Source of the DNA: Wenzhouxiangella sp. XN79A
GTDB lineage: Bacteria > Pseudomonadota > Gammaproteobacteria > Xanthomonadales > Wenzhouxiangellaceae
DNA length: 64,000 nucleotides
Reading direction: 5' to 3'
NCBI RefSeq assembly: GCF_012272825.1
Contig: NZ_JAAWWS010000153.1
Span: 92,218 to 156,217 of the forward strand
Of this stretch, positions 1 to 9,738 are shown in pieces. A model generated the notes under the pieces. It was not told the DNA's origin. It saw nothing but the letters and a program-made list of their open reading frames with translations, and did not search any database. Both the position numbers and the translations under genes were made by a program. Each line of letters starts with the position of its first letter. Position 1 is the stretch's first letter.

Positions 1-927
1 GACACCAGCTTCTTCAACGCGGCCGGCGGCGGCGACCCGGTGATGTACCAGCACATCTTCTGGTTCTTCGGCCATCCCGAGGTCTACATCATGATCCTGC
101 CTGCGTTCGGGATCATCTCGGAGATCATTCCGACCTTCTCGCGCAAGCCGCTGTTCGGCTACACCGCGATGGTCTACGCCACCGCCTCGATCGCGTTCCT
201 GTCGTTCATCGTCTGGGCGCACCACATGTTCACCGTCGGCATGCCGCTCGGTGCATCCCTGTTCTTCATGTACGCAACGATGATCATCGCGGTGCCGACC
301 GGGATCAAGGTCTTCAACTGGGTCTCGACCATGTGGCGAGGCTCGATGACCTTCGAAACCCCGATGCTGTTCGCGATCGCCTTCGTCATCCTGTTCACCA
401 TCGGCGGCCTGTCCGGCGTGATGCTGGCCATCGTTCCGGCCGACTTCCAGTACCACGACACCTACTTCGTGGTGGCCCACTTCCACTACGTCCTGGTCAC
501 CGGCGCGGTGTTCGCGATCATGGCTGCGGCGTATTACTGGCTGCCGAAGTGGACCGGCCACATGTACGACGAGCGACTCGGAAAGATCCATTTCTGGTGG
601 TCGACGATTTCGGTCAATGTGCTGTTCTTCCCGCAGCATTACCTCGGCCTGGCCGGCATGCCACGACGGATTCCGGACTACGCGGTCCAGTTCGCCGAAT
701 TCAACATGATCTCGTCGATCGGCGGCTTCGCGTTCGGTCTGGCCCAGCTGCTGTTCGTCTACATCGTGATCAAGTGCGTGCGCGGCGGGGAGAAAGCCAC
801 CGCCCAGGTCTGGGAAGGTGCCCGCGGCCTGGAGTGGACGGTGCCCTCGCCGGCCCCGCTGCACACCTTCGACACGCCGCCGCTCGTCGACGATTCGCTC
901 GAGCACAAGGACCGGCTGCCGAGCTGA
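1..927 (+). CDS. ctaD: Cytochrome c oxidase subunit I, 3' part (5' end outside window)
   Basis: The catalytic haem-copper subunit of an aa3-type cytochrome c oxidase in the inner membrane. It reduces O2 to water and pumps protons. The reading frame is open from base 1, so the N-terminal part lies outside the window; the first visible internal Met is at 40. Conserved features seen are the CuB/Tyr motif FFGHPEVYI, the His pair in VWAHHMF, the K-channel segment AVPTGIKVF and the haem-ligand stretch [13 protein letters not shown]. It ends one base before the next small gene and heads a ctaD-small ORF-ctaG-ctaE cluster. The family assignment is certain; only the start is missing. Confidence 0.97.
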   Translation, partial: DTSFFNAAGGGDPVMYQHIFWFFGHPEVYIMILPAFGIISEIIPTFSRKPLFGYTAMVYATASIAFLSFIVWAHHMFTVGMPLGASLFFMYATMIIAVPTGIKVFNWVSTMWRGSMTFETPMLFAIAFVILFTIGGLSGVMLAIVPADFQYHDTYFVVAHFHYVLVTGAVFAIMAAAYYWLPKWTGHMYDERLGKIHFWWSTISVNVLFFPQHYLGLAGMPRRIPDYAVQFAEFNMISSIGGFAFGLAQLLFVYIVIKCVRGGEKATAQVWEGARGLEWTVPSPAPLHTFDTPPLVDDSLEHKDRLPS

Positions 928-928
928 C

Positions 929-1063
929 ATGGCGCGGCAGGACAGCAATCGTGAAGCACCGGTCACACGACGGCGGGGCGCCAGGCGCACCGCCGTCGTG
1001 CTGGCGGTGATTGCCGGAATCATCTATGCGGCGTTCATCGGGCGCGGCGTGTTCGGAGGCTGA
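929..1063 (+). CDS. Small single-TM cytochrome oxidase assembly-type protein (44 aa)
   Basis: A short ORF starting at ATG 929, one base after the ctaD stop. It has a basic N-terminus (about residues 1-20, with an RRRGARR stretch) followed by one hydrophobic helix (VVLAVIAGIIYAAFIG). Very small proteins with this layout are commonly found between ctaD and ctaG in proteobacteria and are annotated as small cytochrome oxidase assembly proteins. That role is inferred from position and architecture only, because the protein is too short for a firm motif. Tight spacing to ctaD suggests translational coupling. Confidence 0.7.
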   Translation: MARQDSNREAPVTRRRGARRTAVVLAVIAGIIYAAFIGRGVFGG

Positions 1064-1076
1064 ATCGAGGAATCGC

Positions 1077-1634
1077 ATGAGTAACGACGCACCACAGAGT
1101 ACGACACGAACGGTAGCCAAGCTCGCGCTGCTCGCCGTGGGCATGTTCGGGTTCGGTTACGCCCTGGTCCCCCTCTACGACAAGTTCTGCGAGGTCACCG
1201 GACTGGGCGGGCGCACCGGCGACGCGGTCGCCGAAATCGTCGACGCGCCGGACTCGGACCGCACCGTGCAGGTCCATTTCGACTCCAACGTCAATTCGGC
1301 GCTGGACTGGGAGTTCAAGCCGGTCGAAAAATTCATGGACGTCCAGCCCGGCCGGATGTACGAGACCACCTACATCGCCCACAACCGGACGAACCAGACC
1401 ATCGTCGCCGCGGCCGTGCCGAGCGTCGCGCCCGGCCAGGCGTCGCTGTACTTCAACAAGACCGAGTGCTTCTGCTTCGAAAAGCAGTTGCTGGGTCCGG
1501 GCGAGTCGCGTGAGATGCCGGTGCGGTTCTTCGTCGACGATCACCTGCCCGGCAAGATCGACCTGATCACCCTTTCCTACATCATCTACAAGAACGAGGA
1601 CGAGACCGAACGGGTCGCCGCCGTCGGACCCTGA
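1077..1634 (+). CDS. ctaG: Cytochrome c oxidase assembly protein CtaG/Cox11
   Basis: A copper chaperone that delivers Cu to the CuB centre of subunit I. The start at ATG 1077 is preceded by a GAGGAA ribosome-binding site and gives 185 residues, the usual family length. One N-terminal membrane helix (about residues 13-33, ending in the conserved YALVPLYDKFCEVTG) is followed by a periplasmic beta-domain carrying the copper-binding CFCF motif near residues 132-135. An upstream in-frame Met at 1011 overlaps the preceding small gene and was not chosen. It sits between the small assembly gene and ctaE, as expected for an oxidase operon. Confidence 0.95.
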   Translation: MSNDAPQSTTRTVAKLALLAVGMFGFGYALVPLYDKFCEVTGLGGRTGDAVAEIVDAPDSDRTVQVHFDSNVNSALDWEFKPVEKFMDVQPGRMYETTYIAHNRTNQTIVAAAVPSVAPGQASLYFNKTECFCFEKQLLGPGESREMPVRFFVDDHLPGKIDLITLSYIIYKNEDETERVAAVGP

Positions 1635-1672
1635 GGCTCAACGTCCGGAATCCATCGGGAGTCAACACCACC

Positions 1673-2533
1673 ATGGCAAGCGCAAACTACTACGTTCCCC
1701 ATACCGCGAAATGGCCGATCGTCGGATCCATCGGTCTGTTCCTGCTGGTATCGGGTTTCGCGAACTGGATGAACGGCAGCACGATCGGCCCCTGGATGGC
1801 CATCGCCGGCGCCGCCACGGTCATCCTGATGATGTTCGGCTGGTTTGCCGACGTGATCCGGGAATCCGAGGCCGGCCTGTACAACGACAAGGTCGACGCC
1901 TCGTTCCGTCAGGGCATGATCTGGTTCATCTTCTCGGAAGTCATGTTCTTCGGCGCGTTCTTCGGCGCGCTGTTCTACGCCCGGATCTTCGCGGTGCCCT
2001 GGATCGGCGGCGAGGGCACCGGAGTCATGACCAACAGCCTGCTGTATCCGGAATTCCAGGCCGCCTGGCCGACCAACGGTCCGGCCGGACTCGGCGGTGA
2101 TTTCAAGACCATCGGCGCCTTCGAACTGCCGCTGATCAACACGTTGATCCTGCTGACCTCCGGCTGGACGATCACCATGGCCCACTGGGCGCTGAAGAAG
2201 ATGCAGCGCAAGGCCCTGGTGGGCTGGATGCTGGCGACCGTGGCGCTGGGCGTGATCTTCCTGTTCCTGCAGTCCTACGAATACGTCCACGCCTACCGCG
2301 ACCTGGGCCTGACGCTGGGTTCGGGAATCTACGGGTCGACCTTCTTCATGCTGACCGGATTCCACGGACTGCACGTGACGGTCGGCTCGATCATGCTGCT
2401 GGTCATCGCGTTTCGCTGCATGAAGGGCCACTTCAAGCCCGACCACCACTTCGGTTTCGAGGCAGTGGCCTGGTACTGGCACTTCGTCGACGTGGTCTGG
2501 CTGGTGCTGTTCCTGTTCGTCTACGTGGTCTGA
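1673..2533 (+). CDS. ctaE: Cytochrome c oxidase subunit III
   Basis: The third core subunit of aa3-type oxidase. It stabilises subunit I and helps proton uptake. The 286-residue protein has seven predicted membrane helices. It carries the family features YYVPHTAKWP at the N-terminus, SEVMFFGAFFGALFY in the middle, and FHGLHVTVG and WYWHFVDVVWLVLF near the C-terminus. It lies 38 bases after ctaG and is followed by a Rho-independent terminator, so it is probably the last gene of the oxidase operon. Confidence 0.97.
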   Translation: MASANYYVPHTAKWPIVGSIGLFLLVSGFANWMNGSTIGPWMAIAGAATVILMMFGWFADVIRESEAGLYNDKVDASFRQGMIWFIFSEVMFFGAFFGALFYARIFAVPWIGGEGTGVMTNSLLYPEFQAAWPTNGPAGLGGDFKTIGAFELPLINTLILLTSGWTITMAHWALKKMQRKALVGWMLATVALGVIFLFLQSYEYVHAYRDLGLTLGSGIYGSTFFMLTGFHGLHVTVGSIMLLVIAFRCMKGHFKPDHHFGFEAVAWYWHFVDVVWLVLFLFVYVV

Positions 2534-2583
2534 ACCGCGAACAGGCGACGATCTACCGTCGGCCGCTGCCGCGGCCGGGAAAG

Positions 2584-2605
2584 AAGGGGCTTCGGCCCCT
2601 TTTTT
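2584..2605 (+). terminator. Rho-independent terminator after ctaE
   Basis: A 7-bp stem (AAGGGGC / GCCCCTT) with a TTCG tetraloop runs into a T tract at 2600-2605, about 50 bases past the ctaE stop. It is a clear end for the oxidase operon. Confidence 0.9.
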
Positions 2606-2767
2606 CATGCCTGGCACGTCGCACTCGCCCGCCCGCATGGGTGGATGGCCCGCGCCGCGGCGGCGGCCGCTGCAGTCTTCGACCAGGCGCGCGTCATGAT
2701 CGTCGGACACGCCGTCGATCGCACGATGCCGCCCCAGCGGAACCCGCCGCAGTACTGTCCGGGCACG

Positions 2768-2790
2768 AAAAAGGGGCCGTTCGGCCCCTT
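2768..2790 (-). terminator. Rho-independent terminator after infC
   Basis: An 8-bp stem (AAGGGGCC / GGCCCCTT, 4-base loop) lies between 2771 and 2790. Read on the minus strand it is followed by a T run extending to 2768. It lies about 50 bases downstream of the infC stop, so thrS-infC transcription probably ends here. Confidence 0.88.
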
Positions 2791-2841
2791 CTTCCATGAC
2801 GCCGTCGCGGCCCAGGCGAACCGCCGCCGCCCGACCGTACG

Positions 2842-3360
2842 TCAGGTCTTCTTCGGCGCGAGCATCATCACCATCTGCCGCCCTTCCATGCGCGGATACT
2901 GCTCGACGGTGATCTCGCCTTCCATGTCGCTCTCGACCCGCTTGAGGAGATCCCGACCGAGGTCCTGATGCGCCATTTCTCGGCCGCGGAAGCGCAGCGT
3001 GACCTTCACCTTGTTGCCTTCATCGATGAACCGGCGAAGGTTGCGCATCTTGACATCGTAATCGTGGTCGTCGGTCCCCGGGCGGAACTTGATCTCCTTG
3101 ATCTGGATCTGCTTCTGTTTCTTGCGCTGGACCTGTTGCTTCTTGGATTCCTCGAAGCGGAACTTGCCCCAGTCCATGATTCGGCAGACAGGCGGATCGG
3201 CCTGCGGCGCGATCTCGACGAGGTCCATGCCCTCGTCCTCGGCCAGCTGGATGGCATCGCGCAGGCTGCGGATGCCGACCTGTTCGCCATCGGATCCTAC
3301 GACCCGGACCTTGGGCGCCGTGATGTCCTGATTGCGGCGCGTCTTCTTGTCGGTTGCGAT
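2842..3360 (-). CDS. infC: Translation initiation factor IF-3
   Basis: Binds the 30S subunit, keeps it apart from 50S and checks start-codon choice. The N-domain motif IRAPKVRV-like (here [17 protein letters not shown]), the linker with many Lys/Arg ([23 protein letters not shown]) and the C-domain ([17 protein letters not shown]) are all present. No ATG lies at the right place. An ATC at 3360-3358 is 8 bases after AAAGGAG, giving 172 residues; an in-frame ATT at 3366 is only 2 bases from that site. Rare non-ATG starts are a known autoregulatory feature of infC. The gene follows thrS by 54 bases. Confidence 0.95.
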   Translation of the reverse strand: MATDKKTRRNQDITAPKVRVVGSDGEQVGIRSLRDAIQLAEDEGMDLVEIAPQADPPVCRIMDWGKFRFEESKKQQVQRKKQKQIQIKEIKFRPGTDDHDYDVKMRNLRRFIDEGNKVKVTLRFRGREMAHQDLGRDLLKRVESDMEGEITVEQYPRMEGRQMVMMLAPKKT

Positions 3361-3414
3361 GTGAATGTCTCCTTTCGGTGAATTGCATCGGGCAGGGTTC
3401 GCTCCCGGACCGGA

Positions 3415-5340
3415 TCAGTCCGTCGCGCTGGCCCGCCCTCGCTGATCGACCCACTGGCCGAGCTTGTCGGCGAAGGCCTCGAGCCGCATCGAGCCGAGAT
3501 CGTTGCCGTCGCGCTGGCGCACGGCCACGGTCCCCTCCTGCACCTCGCGATCGCCGACCACGAGCAGGAACGGCACTTTGGCCAGGGTCTGCTCGCGGAT
3601 TTTAAAACCAATCTTTTCGTTCCTCAAGTCGGCATCAGCGCGAAAACCGAGCTCTCCGAGCCGGCGCGCCACCGAGCTGGCGTAATCGGCCTGGGCGTCG
3701 GTGATGTTCATCACCACGACCTGGACCGGCGCGAGCCACACCGGCAGGTTGCCGGCGTAATGCTCGATCAGCACGCCGATGAAGCGTTCGACCGAGCCGA
3801 GGATGGCCCGGTGGAGCATCACCGGCACCTGCTTTTCGCCGTTCTCGTCGACATAGGCCGCGCCGAGCCGACCCGGCATCGAGAAATCGACCTGCATGGT
3901 GCCGCACTGCCAGACCCGGCCGATGCAGTCGGTCAGCGAGAATTCGATCTTCGGGCCGTAGAAGGCGCCCTCGCCGGGCTGGATTTCGTAAGGAATTCCA
4001 GCCGCTTCCAGCGCTTCCTTCAGTGCGGCCTCGGCGCGGTCCCAGACCTCGTCGGAGCCCACGCGCTGCTCCGGACGGGTCGAGAGCTTGACCTGGATGT
4101 CGTCGAAGCCGAAATCCTTGTAGACGTCGAAGACCAGCGCGTTGAAGGCCAGCACCTCGTCGCGCATCTGCTCGGGCGTGCAGAAGATGTGCGCATCGTC
4201 CTGGACGAAATTGCGCACCCGCATCAGTCCGTGCAGCGAGCCCGACGGCTCGTTTCTGTGACAGGAACCGAACTCGGCCATGCGCAGCGGCAGGTCGCGG
4301 TAGCTCCGGAGGCCCTGGTTGAAGATCTGCACGTGGCACGGGCAGTTCATCGGCTTGACGGCGTAGGTGCGGTCCTCCGACGAGGTGATGAACATGTTGT
4401 CGGCGAAATTGTCCCAGTGGCCCGACTTCTGCCACAGGCTCAGGTCGACGATCTGCGGGGTGTGGACTTCCTGGTAGTCGGCGTCGCGCAGGCGCTGGCG
4501 GATGTAGTCCTGGATCAGCATGTAGATCCGCCAGCCGTGGTCGTGCCAGAACACCATGCCCGGCGCTTCGGGCTGTGAATGGAACAGCCCCAGCTTCTTG
4601 CCGATCTTGCGATGATCGCGCTTCTCGGCTTCTTCGAGGCGCTTCAGGTAGGCCTTGAGCTGCTTCTTGTCGCCCCAGGCCGTGCCGTAGATGCGCTGCA
4701 GCATTTCGTTGTCGGAATCGCCGCGCCAGTAGGCACCGGCCAGCTTGGTCAGTTTGAACGCGCCCAGCTTGCCGGTCGACGGCACGTGCGGCCCTCGGCA
4801 AAGGTCGATGAAATCGCCTTGTCGATACAGCGAAAGCGCCTCGTCGGCCGGAATGTCCTCGATGATCTTCGCCTTGTACTCCTCGCCCTGGTCGCGGAAG
4901 AAGGCCACGGCCTCGTCCCGCGGCAGAACGCTTCGCTCGACCGGGAGGTCCTCGTCGACGATCCTGGCCATTTCCTTCTCGATCGCCTCCAGGTCATCGA
5001 GATGGAACGGCGTGTCGCGGGCGAAATCGTAGTAGAACCCGTGCTCGACCGTTGGCCCGATGGTCACCTGGGTATCCGGAAACAATCGCTTGACGGCCTG
5101 CGCCATCAGGTGGGCCGTCGAATGACGGATGACCTCCACGCCCTCCTCGTCACGCCCGGTGATGATCCGCAGGCGGGTGTCGTTCTCGATCCGGTAGTCG
5201 GTGTCGACCAGCCGGCCGTCGACCTCGCCGGCCAGCGCGGCGCGGGCCAGACCGGGTCCGATCGACTCGGCCACTTCATGCACCGTGACCGGCGCGTCGA
5301 ATGATTTCCGGCTTCCGTCCGGGAGCGTGATTTCGGGCAT
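3415..5340 (-). CDS. thrS: Threonine--tRNA ligase
   Basis: Charges tRNA-Thr. ATG 5340 gives 641 residues, close to the 642 of E. coli; the longer ORF start at 5379 adds 13 residues not seen in the family. The domain order is TGS (residues 1-60), the editing domain (with zinc-like motif [12 protein letters not shown]), the class II catalytic core (zinc-binding Cys in MNCPCH, motif 2 [11 protein letters not shown], motif 3 [18 protein letters not shown]) and the C-terminal anticodon-binding domain. It forms a short operon with infC and is divergent from the c-di-GMP gene upstream. Confidence 0.97.
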   Translation of the reverse strand: MPEITLPDGSRKSFDAPVTVHEVAESIGPGLARAALAGEVDGRLVDTDYRIENDTRLRIITGRDEEGVEVIRHSTAHLMAQAVKRLFPDTQVTIGPTVEHGFYYDFARDTPFHLDDLEAIEKEMARIVDEDLPVERSVLPRDEAVAFFRDQGEEYKAKIIEDIPADEALSLYRQGDFIDLCRGPHVPSTGKLGAFKLTKLAGAYWRGDSDNEMLQRIYGTAWGDKKQLKAYLKRLEEAEKRDHRKIGKKLGLFHSQPEAPGMVFWHDHGWRIYMLIQDYIRQRLRDADYQEVHTPQIVDLSLWQKSGHWDNFADNMFITSSEDRTYAVKPMNCPCHVQIFNQGLRSYRDLPLRMAEFGSCHRNEPSGSLHGLMRVRNFVQDDAHIFCTPEQMRDEVLAFNALVFDVYKDFGFDDIQVKLSTRPEQRVGSDEVWDRAEAALKEALEAAGIPYEIQPGEGAFYGPKIEFSLTDCIGRVWQCGTMQVDFSMPGRLGAAYVDENGEKQVPVMLHRAILGSVERFIGVLIEHYAGNLPVWLAPVQVVVMNITDAQADYASSVARRLGELGFRADADLRNEKIGFKIREQTLAKVPFLLVVGDREVQEGTVAVRQRDGNDLGSMRLEAFADKLGQWVDQRGRASATD

Positions 5341-5634
5341 CGGTTCTGCCGTGATCCTGAGCGTGTAATGACCCACCATTGTACCGCGCCGCGGCGCCTG
5401 CGGGCGCTGTTGCCGGGCGTTGCGCGCGCGGCCTCCGGCATCGCCGGGAAGGGGTCGTCCCGCGCTGCCTGGCCGAGCGGGTCCGGCCTTCGGAAGCCAT
5501 TGGTTCGGAACCCGTTTGATTCAGGAAATCTAATGTTGAAACAATCCATTACCCGCGAAGATTCCACTGGATTCCGGCGCTTTGCTTGGGTACAGTCGAG
5601 CCGGGGAAAGAAGAACACGGGGGAACGAACGCAC

Positions 5635-8600
5635 GTGGTCCATCCGATCCACCGCAGTACCGCCGTTCGAGCCGCAACCGGTGTGGCGCTGTGCGTGCTG
5701 GTCGCTGCAGCCCTGATGCTGACCCCCCTCTCCCAGCCGATCTCGCGCCTGGCCGCCTCGGCCCTGGCCTGGATCACCATCGACCTGATCGCCGTGGCCG
5801 TCTCGGCCATGATCGCCGGCGCCGCATGGTTGCATTACCTGACCCGCGCCTCGGACCGCATCGCCCTGTTCGGTGCACTGTTCGCCGGCGTGTTCTCGTT
5901 CGAACTCGTGCACGCACTGCAGGTCAATCTCCTCGATACGACCCGCGGCCACGCCAATGGCTCGTACTGGTTCGGCGCCGCGCGGACCCTGGCCGGCATG
6001 GTGCTGATCGCCGCTGCGCTGCCCGAACGCTGGTTCCGTGCGCTCTCGCCGCCGGCCGTCCTGCTGATCGGGCTGCTGGCCTGGCTGCTGTTGTTGACGC
6101 TGATCCTGCTTGCACCCGCCGAAAGCACCGGCCGGGCCGCGCCTATTCCGACCCCCGGTTCGATGCTGCTGATCGCGCTGTACCTGTCGGCGGCCGCGCT
6201 GCACGCGGCGTGGTTGCTTCGCCCGGCACCCAGCGGCCATGCTTACCTCGTCGCCGCAGGGGTGGTCCTGGCCTTCGGCGAGGCCGCCATCGCGACCGCA
6301 CCCGCCGACCCCGGTGTCGGCGAACTGCTCGGACATGCCTTCCGGGTGATCGGCGCGCTGTTCCTCATTCGCGCACTGCTGCTGGAAATCCCGCGGACGC
6401 GGCTGCGGCTGCCCGGCGTCGTCGCCGGCGACCCGGCCGCCGGCCCGGAGCAACTGCCGGACCTGCTGGCCGAAATCGATCGGTCGACCCGAATCCTGCA
6501 CCTGCAGGCCAATCCGCCGGACGTGCTCACGGGCGCCGCCCACGCGCTGCGCGGCCGCCGACTCGACGAGATCCTGCCCGACGAGGCCGTCGATACCTGT
6601 CGCGCAGCACTCGCGCAGGTCGAACGCAGCGGCATTCCGCAGCGCGCCTCGATCGAAGTCGGGCTGCCGGCCGGGCGCCGGCGGATCGAGGTTTCGGTTT
6701 CGCGCCGGACGCCGCAGGCCGGAGGCGAGCCGACCTTCACGCTGCTGGCGCGCAGCGACGGCCGTCCGAGCACCCCGGCGGCGACCGACGCCGGCAGCGC
6801 GCCATCGCGGCTCAACGCAGCGCTGCTGGAACTGCACCGTCAGAGCGCATCGGCCAGCGAGAACGAACTGCTGGTCTCGGCGGCGTCGATGGCCGAGCAA
6901 CTGACCCGAAGCCCGATCGCGCGCCTGTTCCGGATCGGAGCCGATGGCCGATTGACGCCGTGCACGGCGCAGACCGGAACCGGCGACACCACGGTTGCGC
7001 AGCCGATCGAACTCGCTCGCGCTGGCGTCTGGGCCGACGGGCTGCGCCAGCAACGACCGATCGTCAGCAACCAGCCCGCACCGGAGCCCGAGGCCGGATC
7101 GGACCCGCTGGGTCAGCTGATGCGGTGGATCAGCCTGCCGGTGAGCGACGATGACGAAGCGCGCCTGCTGTTGGTGGTCGGCAACCGCGACACGGCCTAC
7201 TGCGATCGTGACGTACTCGCTCTGCAGGTGCTGGCCAATGCCGCCTGGTCGGCGGTCAAGCGCAAGCGGCAGGATGGCCGTCTTCGGCTGCTGTCGATCG
7301 GAGTCGACCAGAGCCCGAACCCGATCCTGATCACCGATGCCCGCTCCCGCATCGAGTACGTCAATGCCGCGTTCGAAGCCGTGACCGGCTATACCCGCGA
7401 GGAGGTGATCGGACAGAACCCCTCGATCCTCGCGTCCGGCCAGACGCCGGAGTCGACCTATCGGGACATGTGGCAGACCCTGTCGACCGGTCAGCCCTGG
7501 CGGGGCGAGCTGATCAATCAGAGGAAGAACGGCCAGCGTTTTCTCGAGCAGGCGCTGATCTACCCGGTCCGCGCCGCCGACGGCCAGGTCACGCACTACC
7601 TGGCGCACATCCGCGACATCACCGAGCGGCGCGAAATCGAGTCGCGCGTCGACCGGCTGACCCGCTTCGACCAGCTGACCGGCCTGCCCAACCGGACCGC
7701 GATCGAGGAAACCCTGGAGCATTTGCTCTCGGCGCCCGATCCGCGGCTGGCCGTGCTCTGGATCAACCTCGACAACTTCAAGCTGGTCAACGAGAGCCTC
7801 GGCCGTGACGTCGGCAACCTGTTCCTGCTCGAAACGGCCAACCGATTGCGCGTCGAACTCGACGAAAACGCGCTGCTGGGCCGCCAATCCGGCGACAGCT
7901 TCCTGGTGGCCCTTCCGCGGGCAAGCCAGAGCGACTCGGCACTGTGCGCCCACCGCCTGATGGACATCATCCAGACCCCGACCCGCGTCGGCCGGCGGGA
8001 ACTGGCGGTCACCGCCTCGGTCGGTGCAGCACTGGCGCCGGACGATGCCGACAACGTCGATCGGCTGCTGCGCTACGCAGAAGCGGCCATGTACGACGCC
8101 AAGCGCGAAGGGCGGAACAACCTGCGGTTCTATTCCCGCCGCCTGCAGAGCGTCAGCGAGCGCACGCTGCGCTTGATCAGCGGCATCGGACCGGCGCTGC
8201 AGCGCGGCGAGATGCGGATGGTCTACCAGCCGCAGATGAACCTGGCCGACGGCCGACTGATCGGCGCAGAGGCCCTGATCCGGTGGCGGCACGCCGAGCT
8301 CGGCGACATTCCGCCGTCGGAGTTCATTCCGCTGGCCGAACAGGGCGGCCTGATCAACACGCTGGGCGGCTGGGTCATCGACGCGGTCACCCACCAGGCG
8401 CGAGCCTGGCGCGACGCAGGTCTCGACGTGCCGGTGCTGGCGATCAACCTGTCGGCCTCACAAGTCACCCAGCATGACCTGATCGACCGACTGAACAACG
8501 CCGTGGACCACGCCGGCATCGCTCCACAGTGCCTCGAGCTGGAGCTGACCGAGGCTGCCGCGCTGAAGGACCCGACGCTCGCCGAACAGACGATCGGCGC

Positions 8601-8940
8601 GCTGAGCGAGAACGGCTTTTCGCTGGCCATCGACGACTTCGGTTCCGGCTACTCGTCGATGAACTACCTCAAGCGCTTCGCCGTGAACTGCCTGAAGATC
8701 GATGCCGCCTTCATCCAGGACCTCGAATCCAGCCAGGACGATCGGGCCATCGTCCGCGCCATCATCCAGCTGGCTCACAGCCTCGGCATGCGCACCGTTG
8801 CCGAAGGCGTCGAGCGCGGCGCCCAGGTCGAGTTCCTGCGCGAACAGGGCTGCGACGCCATCCAGGGCTACTGGTTCGCCCGCCCGCTCGAAGTCGAAGC
8901 GTTCGAAACCTTCTGCAGGAACCACGACGCGCCCGACTGA
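5635..8940 (+). CDS. Membrane PAS-GGDEF-EAL protein, probable c-di-GMP phosphodiesterase
   Basis: A large membrane signalling protein. The N-terminal ~250 residues form about eight helices (MASE-like sensor, exact family not identified). A GAF-like linker, a PAS domain (about 555-670), a GGDEF domain (about 680-840) and an EAL domain (about 850-1100) follow. The GGDEF signature is degenerate (SGDSF near residue 751), so cyclase activity is unlikely. The EAL domain keeps EALIRW, DDFGSGYSS and AEGVE, consistent with hydrolysis of c-di-GMP. GTG 5635 follows GGGGGAA and starts just before the first helix. An in-frame ATG at 5533 with AGGAA is possible, but the added codons have AT-rich third positions unlike the gene. 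Confidence 0.9.
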   Translation: MVHPIHRSTAVRAATGVALCVLVAAALMLTPLSQPISRLAASALAWITIDLIAVAVSAMIAGAAWLHYLTRASDRIALFGALFAGVFSFELVHALQVNLLDTTRGHANGSYWFGAARTLAGMVLIAAALPERWFRALSPPAVLLIGLLAWLLLLTLILLAPAESTGRAAPIPTPGSMLLIALYLSAAALHAAWLLRPAPSGHAYLVAAGVVLAFGEAAIATAPADPGVGELLGHAFRVIGALFLIRALLLEIPRTRLRLPGVVAGDPAAGPEQLPDLLAEIDRSTRILHLQANPPDVLTGAAHALRGRRLDEILPDEAVDTCRAALAQVERSGIPQRASIEVGLPAGRRRIEVSVSRRTPQAGGEPTFTLLARSDGRPSTPAATDAGSAPSRLNAALLELHRQSASASENELLVSAASMAEQLTRSPIARLFRIGADGRLTPCTAQTGTGDTTVAQPIELARAGVWADGLRQQRPIVSNQPAPEPEAGSDPLGQLMRWISLPVSDDDEARLLLVVGNRDTAYCDRDVLALQVLANAAWSAVKRKRQDGRLRLLSIGVDQSPNPILITDARSRIEYVNAAFEAVTGYTREEVIGQNPSILASGQTPESTYRDMWQTLSTGQPWRGELINQRKNGQRFLEQALIYPVRAADGQVTHYLAHIRDITERREIESRVDRLTRFDQLTGLPNRTAIEETLEHLLSAPDPRLAVLWINLDNFKLVNESLGRDVGNLFLLETANRLRVELDENALLGRQSGDSFLVALPRASQSDSALCAHRLMDIIQTPTRVGRRELAVTASVGAALAPDDADNVDRLLRYAEAAMYDAKREGRNNLRFYSRRLQSVSERTLRLISGIGPALQRGEMRMVYQPQMNLADGRLIGAEALIRWRHAELGDIPPSEFIPLAEQGGLINTLGGWVIDAVTHQARAWRDAGLDVPVLAINLSASQVTQHDLIDRLNNAVDHAGIAPQCLELELTEAAALKDPTLAEQTIGALSENGFSLAIDDFGSGYSSMNYLKRFAVNCLKIDAAFIQDLESSQDDRAIVRAIIQLAHSLGMRTVAEGVERGAQVEFLREQGCDAIQGYWFARPLEVEAFETFCRNHDAPD

Positions 8941-9594
8941 CGCCGGCCGCGCCACGGTCGCTCGACGCCCGACTGCGAACGGCACCGTGCAGTTGCAGGC
9001 ACCGGACCCTGCAATCGCCGTCGTGGCCGGTGCGGCCGCCTCGAAACCGTCGTCGAAGATGCCCGCACCGCCGAGGATCTCGACCCGCCAATTGTCTCCG
9101 GTCATCCGGCCATCGACGAAGAACGCATCGGGTTGGACCCCCCATGGATAACTGGCACCGAACTGCAGCCCGAACGACATCGGACGCCCGACCGCGCGGA
9201 AATCGGGGTGCTGGCCGGGCAGCCCGAACTCGGCTTCGAGCAGCACCCGGTCCAGCACCTGCGACTGGCCAGCCTGGACGAAACTCCCGGCGTCGGCGAA
9301 TGCCAGGACCGAGCCGTCCGCCTGCGGCTGGAACATCACCAGTTGCGCGAAAATACCCTGCTCCGGCGGAACCATCGTCGCACTGATGACTTCGGCATCG
9401 AGCATCCAGCGCACCGCGGCCACTCCATCGACCGTGGCCGGATCGAGCTGGAAATCGGCCGGCGTCGAAATCACCGGCGACATCGCGCCGACGGCGAACT
9501 CCTGGCCGTAAGGCACGATGATCAGTCCAACACAGAGCCGGAGGATCAGCGAGCCAAGCGGTGAGCCTCGCGAATCACGGCTTTGCTCGGACAT
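8458..9594 (-). CDS. Secreted protein with IFDDGFE-type tail; 3' end overlaps the EAL gene antisense
   Basis: ATG 9594 follows AGGTGA. The first ~38 residues resemble a signal peptide (SLILRLCVGLIIVPYG...AVGA). The next ~140 residues look like a real beta-rich exported domain. It reaches GIFDDGFE near residue 178, a tail motif I associate with exported proteins of Wenzhouxiangella/Xanthomonadales relatives. No stop codon occurs in any minus-strand frame before the EAL gene, so this frame continues 483 bases antisense inside it. The part beyond about residue 205 is probably not meaningful. Either the true end is lost by mutation or the overlap is real. No function can be given. Confidence 0.5.
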   Translation of the reverse strand: MSEQSRDSRGSPLGSLILRLCVGLIIVPYGQEFAVGAMSPVISTPADFQLDPATVDGVAAVRWMLDAEVISATMVPPEQGIFAQLVMFQPQADGSVLAFADAGSFVQAGQSQVLDRVLLEAEFGLPGQHPDFRAVGRPMSFGLQFGASYPWGVQPDAFFVDGRMTGDNWRVEILGGAGIFDDGFEAAAPATTAIAGSGACNCTVPFAVGRRATVARPASVGRVVVPAEGFERFDFERAGEPVALDGVAALFAQELDLGAALDAFGNGAHAEAVSQLDDGADDGPIVLAGFEVLDEGGIDLQAVHGEALEVVHRRVAGTEVVDGQRKAVLAQRADRLFGERRVLQRGSLGQLQLEALWSDAGVVHGVVQSVDQVMLGDL

Positions 9595-9738
9595 GAGTCA
9601 CCTGCTCGAATTTTTCGTGGAACATGAAGAACCGGAACTGGACAAGACGATGAAACGGGCCTTCGGAGGGATTTCTCCATCGTGCCCGAATCCAGAGAAA
9701 TGGCGGAGGTGGCGTAGAAGACAGTTATGACGGGAATG

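Noticed and set aside
1586..2797. Long minus-strand ORF over ctaE
   Set aside because: It is the antisense shadow of ctaE in GC-rich DNA, with biased composition (many Gln, His, Asp) and no family features.
5530..8394. 954-residue minus-strand ORF over the EAL gene
   Set aside because: Antisense shadow of a real gene; no domain recognised.
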